Source: Cymodocea nodosa (Eukaryota > Streptophyta > Magnoliopsida > Alismatales > Cymodoceaceae). Taken from it: a DNA stretch of 64,000 nucleotides. The DNA is taken from contig JAZBRI010000011.1 in NCBI GenBank assembly GCA_036874045.1, positions 7,755,001 to 7,819,000 on the forward strand, in the 5' to 3' direction. Positions 58,268 through 64,000 of this stretch are shown piece by piece. The notes under the pieces are model-generated. The model did not search any database. It saw nothing but the letters and a program-made list of their open reading frames with translations, and was not told the origin of the DNA. Each line of letters starts with the position of its first letter. Position 1 is the stretch's first letter. A program made the translations under genes and the position numbers.

Positions 58268-58640
58268 TGTGATGTGTGTGTCTTCCATCAAGTATATGTA
58301 TGTGTCATTGAATATGGTTGTATTTCTTTGATAATTTGTACAAGGGCAAACTTATTTTTTGGGTATCACCAATCGTTGCTCCTATATATGTAAGGGGTCA
58401 TCCAGATCTAAGGGATGCCATGCCAAACCATCCCTTGATTTTGTTCTCCCCCTTCTTTGTACCAGCAACCATACAGCAAAGAATCACGATAGATTGATCA
58501 CCCGTGGATGTACCCGTGTTAGGGAACCACGTAAATTTGTTGTTCTTCGAATTCTCCACTTGCAATCCTCTCTTCCACGCAGATCTCTTCTCCACACCAC
58601 CCCTAGATGCTGCACGTTTGTTTGATCTTTCCACACAACA
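58268..58640 (+). repeat. Tork Copia 3' LTR
   Basis: 373 bp, the same length as the 5' LTR and about 94.6% alike, ending ACACAACA followed by ATTAG. A purine-rich AAAGTCGAGA lies just before it. Confidence 0.92.
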
Positions 58641-59559
58641 ATTAGGTATAGGCTAAAGTCATCATCATAACTATTTATGCTTACTATGTGTAAATTAGAT
58701 CTAAATACAAATGATATATCTGTGACTAGATATATATATCCATCAAGTATGATATATATATTGTTAACTAATGCTTTATTTCCTAGATATATCATAATAT
58801 TTTCATTCCAAGATCTATTCAGAAAATTATACACACTTAAATATAGATCTTCATCTCAATTTCCAATTGGTCTCTAATAATACAATTTTTTAGGAATGGC
58901 CGAATTTTTTTAAAAAAATGTTAAAGCTGACCCACAATTCTCAATTGGTACTTCAAATCTATTAGGTCTTCCTATATTCCATTCTTCTCTAGTAATAGGA
59001 ATTCTAATCAAAATAGCACATCGTGGTTTGGTTCTATAAATAATCAATCCTTCATCTATCCCTATAATATGATCTATTCCTTCTAATGTATTGGGTGGAA
59101 TTCCAGCATTTTCTTTCATATTCAGATATTCATAGCTGATTGAACTATGATTAAATGACTTTTATAAAAATTCATCTCTAATATTAGTCATCTTTGCAGC
59201 TTGTAGTTTATGAAAATATTTTTCTCTAAAACATTCTTTAATTTGTCTTGACACACAACACAATCTACATAGATCTTTAGCTGATAAGTTACTTAATACT
59301 TCCCTTAGTGCATCTAGTGGTAATTCAATCAATTCCATCTATTGTGATTCTGTATAACATAAACAAAATTTAGCAAAGATAAAATTAACATAGCTACTTA
59401 TATATACCTCCATGGAGTTAGGCCATAACTCAATGGACTAAGTTCGTTGAGTTAAGTAATAACTCTACGGTACTACTAATTATAATTAAACTTCCATTTT
59501 TTTTCTTTTTACTATCTACTATAATATACATAGTTGCTAATAATTATACTACCTCATTC

Positions 59560-60830
59560 AGCTTCTCTCCCATAGGAGGTATCAATTTCATTAACAGTTC
59601 TGTTCACAAGGTTAGGTACTATTTGAATTGACAATCTTTTGGTAGGTCTAACTTTTATTGATTCCTTCTATCTAAGGGGTATATTTCTATGCATATTTTG
59701 ATTGGTAACACTTCCAAATACATGATCTAGACGATTGTTTAATTATTGAATTATCTTTTCTAATTTTTTTATTCTAGATCATTGTTTAATTAATGCTTCA
59801 TAACTTATATTTTTCTCATTTATATTTTCTCCTCCCTGGAAATTGTTATTTCTCCAAGATAGATTCAGGTGATTTCTCCAATTAGGGTTATAAGAATTTC
59901 CAAAGTTATCTTTCTAGTTTCTAGCATAAATACTCTCTAAGTCATTAATGCTTGTATTCTTTTCTGCTAATTTTTTATTTAATGATAACTCCTCTATTTT
60001 CTTTGTTAACTCAATTAATTTAACTTCAAGCATAGTGTTTGAATTTATTTTATGCATTCCCTTTGACAATATTCTTTTATCTATCATAGCTTCAACCAAG
60101 TTTTCCCACTAAGTAGTTCTTTTTGCAAAGTTTTCTAAGTATGCTCATGCTTCTTCACTACATAGTTTTAAAAATCCATTTTGATAAGTAGATTCTAATA
60201 AAGATTTTGTTGAAACATCTATGCCTTTATAAATTATACCTATTAATTGTGCTTTACTCATTGCATGATGTGGACATTGAGTCAGTAAATCTTTAAATCG
60301 TTCAAAATATTTCTAGAATGATTCTCCCTATTTTTGGCTACACATTAATATTTTCTTTTTCTTTTTAATTGTTTGATGTGTTGGATAATATTTTTTTAGA
60401 AAAACAAAGCAAAATTCAGTACATGCAGAAATTGAATCAGGTGACAAAGTGTATAACTATCTCTTAGTTGTGTCATTTAAAGCAAAAGAAATATATCTAT
60501 GTTTAATAGCATCAATACTCATATTCGGTATTTTCATCATTTGACAAACTTCATTAAATTCTCTAAGAAAATAATAGGTATCTTCTCTTTCTAATCCATG
60601 AAAGTGTGACAATTGACCAATATAATTAGATTTCAATTCAAACCTATCTCCCTCAAAGTTTGGCAATCGAATACATGAAGGTTCATCAACTAATTTAGGA
60701 TATAGAATTTCCTTCCCCTAATGGTTTTTCTACTAGAGCATCCATATCTTTGTTCTCCTTTAAAAAAAGGTTAGCTACACCCCTAAGGATTTCATTAAAG
60801 TCTAATTCAGTAAATATTTTAGTATACTTT
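59560..60830 (-). pseudogene. Athila gag of copy B
   Basis: The fullest gag of this family in the window. It starts with the LRGVANL block; the core has PNFEGDRFELKSNYIGQLSHFHGLEREDTYYFLREFNEVCQMM, then KAQLIGIIYKGIDVSTKSLLES and a coiled coil (ELTKKIEELSLNKKLAEKN). It ends with the Athila gag signature NSYNPNWRNHLNLSW. The order and spacing match copy C. Fossil, broken. Confidence 0.85.
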
Positions 60831-61860
60831 TGTGTTAAATAATATTGTGTAGGTGTTCTTACTAATCGTTTAGTATTAGGAAAACGAGTCTATGTGCTCA
60901 TAAACTCTTAACATAAAGTAAAATGTAGAATATTAATTACATACCAGTCTAAAGCTTTATTCTCAATAAATTGTTGTTGATGGATGAAGTTGAATCAACT
61001 ACTTCTCCTTTCAGTTCCCCAATAAATTTTCTTTCCTCTTCTCAATTACTAGTAATCAGTAAATAACATTTTATTCTATATTTATAATGCACGTCCATAA
61101 GACAAATGAATCCCATTGTAAGAACGTGTCTTGTAACGTGTAGTATGGTTCCTATTTTTATGGATATATGTTCCACTTCTAATTTCAAATTTTAGTAACT
61201 ACTAAACCCACAAAGTTTCATTCAAGGAGAAAAGAATAACTGTTAAGCTAACTCCACGAACTAACCTCGGTGAGTTACAGCTAACTCAACAAACTAGTCT
61301 TCTATTTGCTAACTCCATAGACTAACTTCATTAAGTTACAGATAACTCAATGTAGTGACCTCATATTTTATTATTGACTTCGTAGAGTTAAGGTTAACTC
61401 TATGAACTAACTTTGTTGAGTTAACACTTAGCAAATTTTTTCTAAAAACTACTTCTCATCTTAACTTCTATAATTTTTTTCCTACATTTTATCAACTTAA
61501 ATAAAGTTAAATACATTACATTAATGTAGTGTTCAGATTTAACTTATTTAAATTCAAACATTATATGCATATTTAACTTACAATTCATTTCCTATTATGT
61601 AGAAATTACATTTTACTTATCAGTATGCAAATATCTTTCAGATATTATCAATTCATCATGCATGTAACCACATCATTCATAAAATTGTAAAACTTTTAAA
61701 ACAGTCCTGAAAAGCTTTAAACAAATAGATATACAACATTCATCTTAAATATAGTTCTAAATTAAATCATTCATTTACAATCACACAAATTCAGAAACAT
61801 ATTGATGTTCAAACATTAATATATATATATCGTTTACAATTACATGCAATTAGATATTTT
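60831..61860 (-). other. Spacer of copy B with motif array and TATA
   Basis: Non-coding. CGTTGAGTTA-type motifs at 61250-61430, TATAAATA at 61079-61086 on the minus strand, and the same leader sequence before gag as copy A. AT-rich from 61430 to 61860. Confidence 0.65.
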
Positions 61861-61869
61861 CAGTACAAG

Positions 61870-62985
61870 TAGATGAATAATAGATTTAATCTTTCTTCCT
61901 TAGTTCATCTACTTTCTTTTGGAGCTGTTCTAGTTGTTCTAGTTGATTAATTCATTCTACAGCTCCTATAAATTCTCCAGAAGGTACAGTCATCTCAGCA
62001 GCAACAACAACATAATTTTTCTATTCTTTCACTGAAATGGTTCTTGATCTCATCCTTTTAGATGTCCATTTCGTGAAGTCAATTCCTTCCACCATTAATT
62101 CTGGTATCAAGTCCCCAAATAATAGTTTCTTCTTTGTAGACTTTATCTTTGATAAGAAAACTTGACACTAGTTAACTTGAATTTTATTTACAACTACATA
62201 CGTGGCCTATTTAACAAATTAACTTAGTTCAATGTCGTGGTCATGCCTTTGATAGACAATTTTAACTAAAATGTTTTCCACTATGTGTGTCTTCCCATTT
62301 AAATACTTCAGTCTGTTCAATAGTGGCACACTAGGGTCGATGGCCAAACATTGCTTGATTTCTTGGTCTGTCCATTTAGTTGTAGTTGTATTTTCAAGAA
62401 TTTCAATCCCTTCATTTTTCAATCTAAAAATGTTGTGGAGGAGCTCAGGTGTTATCTAAATATTAACTTCCTCCACATTAGAAATTAATTTTCCTTCTTC
62501 CTCCCTTAGATTTGTATAAAAACTAGACATTAAACTTTCATAAACTGCATGCCTTTTTGCTTTCAAAATAAATTATAGTAGGCTTAGGAATTCAAATAAT
62601 TCTTTAACATTATCTATTCTAGTCTAATCTACTGGCCTACTATAAATTATATCGTATCCCTTTATTTTTTGATACTTATCATAAGCTTCCTGACTCTAAA
62701 AATGAATTTCATTTAGAATAATTGCTTCTATTGGGTTAAGATTTTGGATTTGTTGCTCTAGAGGAGTTTGTTCTTGACTTTCTTCTTCAATTTGTTGAGT
62801 TTGTTATTGCTATTGTTGAAAATCTTCTAAAGATTCCTACCTTTCAATTCTGAAATGTGGTGGAGAGCTTGCAGAACTTTCTACACTTTTATCTTGTAAT
62901 TTCTCTACTAATTGCTGAAGAGTTTCATTTTCTTTAAAGGAATCTATCGAATTCTTTTCTTTTTGTTCAACTTCTTCTCTTTCTT
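61870..62985 (-). pseudogene. ORF X of copy B
   Basis: Minus-strand relic matching 14340-15410 of copy A. It shares the Glu/Gln-rich part and the block KNEGIEILE..TT.KW..QEI, then NRLKYLNGK, and ends in a coiled coil (61890-61960). It is entered by a Copia LTR at 62986. Function unrecognised. Fossil. Confidence 0.6.
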
Positions 62986-64000
62986 TGTAGGATTGAATGG
63001 CTACACAAGAGGGGGGTGAATTATGTTTTTCAACATCTTTAAGTATAATTGAAACTTCAAAATTAAAAACAAGTTAAGACACTATTTTAATCAAATCATT
63101 TTATTCAAGGTTTCAATTACAATGGTGAATTGTGGAATTTAAAACATTTCTCCCTATTTGAGATTTTTTTTTCTTCTTCTTCTACAATTCTTCAGTGACA
63201 AATATCTGACTTTCTTTGCTTCACCGAGTTTGCTTTCTTTTGATTTTTCAAATCTTTAGTGACATATATCTAACTTTCTCTTCTTCACTGAATTTTCTTC
63301 TATCTGAGAGCTTTTCCCTAGAGAGGTGTTTTGATCCTTGAAAATATATTTTGTTTGGTGTGCAGGGATAATTGATCAACGAGAATTCTATGCCTTTTAT
63401 ATTGTATATTCATTTCATACATATCCTCCATGTTTAACCACAATCAGTTTTCCACTCTTCACATCTTCTCTTTTTCCTTCATCGAAATACACATGTTCTG
63501 ACCCATGTTTTCCTCTCGAATTTTCTTTAATCATCAATCCTGGATCTCTAAAAAATTTTCTGCCAAATAAACTTTCTCGTCCAAAAAGTTTTCCATCAAG
63601 TGTAATAACAAGTTGTTGTGTTAATGTTAACTAAACTAGTAAAACAAGTAGATTTATAACTTAACGTATCTAACTTAATGAGTTCATCATGTGCCAAATC
63701 ATGTGATATGTATTGTAGCTAACTCAACGAACTAAGTCTGTGGTGTTACGCTAACTCAACAAACCAACTTTATGGTATTATAGTTAACTCAACGAACCAA
63801 CTCTATTGCGTTATTGATAACTCAATGAACCAACTAAACCTGTCTTTTAAAAGATTAAATGCTAACTCACTGAAAAGTGTTTAAGTATTGGATAGTTAAG
63901 TTTTTAAAGTATCTGAAATACCTTTTTATCATAAAAGCTAGTGAGACACGTGTCGTGACTTGGAAACGTGACTTAAGTTATCTTTTAGAAGGTTAGATGC
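62986..64000 (-). repeat. Copia LTR, minus strand, runs off the window
   Basis: The LTR end at 62986 (plus TGTAGGATTG) is followed by the C-rich tail complement (ACAAGAGGGGGGTGAATT). From about 63360 it matches 2838-3400. U3 shows both AACTCAACGAAC and TTGGATAGTTA motifs plus CACGTG. The start lies beyond 64000, so whether it is solo cannot be told. Confidence 0.8.

Larger units (their letters stand above)
53369..58640 (+). mobile_element. Complete Tork-type Copia element
   Basis: 5,272 bp with 373-bp LTRs on both ends, perfect target duplication ATTAG (53364-53368, 58641-58645), a Met-tRNA primer site and all Copia domains in order: gag, zinc knuckle region, protease, integrase, RT, RNase H. 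I count about 20 differences between the LTRs (about 5.4%), some 2 million years at 1.3e-8 per site per year. RT and RNase H wording resembles Tnt1/Tork elements. Structurally whole, but the coding part is broken in several places. Confidence 0.93.
51494..59338 (-). pseudogene. F-box/FBA gene of copy B, interrupted
   Basis: The gene's own sequence is 59338-58646, 53363-53083 and 51624-51494, separated by the Tork Copia and the solo LTR. It begins with an F-box (LIELPLDALREVLSNLS, CRLCCVSRQIKECF) and continues with FBA-like sequence (DHIIGIDEGLIIYRTKP, REEWNIGRPNRFE, YNFLNRSWNENIMIYL, DGYIYLVTDI). It lines up along its whole length with 16885-18023 of copy A, and both end at the same kind of stop. 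Captured host F-box gene is the likely origin. Fossil. Confidence 0.75.
47582..62985 (-). mobile_element. Athila-like copy B carrying the F-box gene
   Basis: On the minus strand: ORF X (from 62985), spacer with motif array and TATA, gag, F-box/FBA gene, 3' UTR with hairpin, polypurine tract, 3' LTR. Interrupted by a Copia solo LTR, a Tork Copia and, at its upstream edge, another Copia LTR. No pol sequence lies between X and the LTR. It may be a gag-only (TR-GAG-like) element, or pol may lie upstream of X beyond the window as in copy A. Fossil with several breaks. Confidence 0.8.

Noticed and set aside
1-64000. tRNA, rRNA or other structured RNA genes
   Set aside because: None seen; tRNA-like strings are only primer-binding sites of retroelements.

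Overview
The window looks like nuclear DNA of a flowering plant. Plant-type LTR retrotransposons (Sirevirus-like and Tork-like Copia, Athila-like Gypsy) fill about nine tenths of it, primed by plant initiator-Met and Asp tRNA sites. The only recognisable host gene is a five-exon plant clade-E protein phosphatase 2C with GT-AG introns. The species cannot be told from the sequence. Apart from the gene-rich stretch around 44.6-45.7 kb, the DNA is strongly AT-rich.

Layout. 1-4498: remains of Copia elements in both orientations. 4499-22597: a large Athila-like element (A) with a 5' LTR, an Asp-tRNA primer site, pol (protease, RT, RNase H, integrase), a nested Copia solo LTR, an unrecognised coiled-coil ORF (X), a spacer with its own TATA box, a piece of gag, an F-box gene and a doubled 3' LTR. 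A sits inside the gag of a minus-strand Copia (3977-4498 and 22598-29077), which also holds two solo LTRs. 29078-34524: part of a second Athila-like copy (C) holding a solo LTR and a Copia LTR/TRIM composite. 34525-39770: an Athila LTR piece joined to the 3' half of a Sirevirus, with a very recent 1,038-bp tandem duplication across the join. 39771-46540: the host island with the PP2C gene. 46541-64000: a Copia LTR, then a minus-strand Athila-like copy (B) with X, spacer, gag and F-box gene, interrupted by a Copia solo LTR, a complete Tork-type Copia and, at the right edge, another Copia LTR.

The most unusual content is the F-box plus F-box-associated (FBA) gene carried by both Athila-like copies, A and B, downstream of a gag unit. 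It looks like a captured host ubiquitin-ligase adaptor gene. The order X-spacer-gag-F-box-LTR is shared by A and B, and the spacer-gag part also occurs in C, so it is a family feature and not a local accident. A second unusual feature is the arrays of short palindromic motifs (CGTTGAGTTA and TCGGATAGTTA types) in the U3 regions of unrelated Copia and Gypsy LTRs.

All retroelements here are treated as fossils. Most carry many breaks. The Tork-type copy is structurally complete from end to end but also broken. Six single LTRs have matching or near-matching 5-bp target duplications, so nesting order can be read directly from the sequence.
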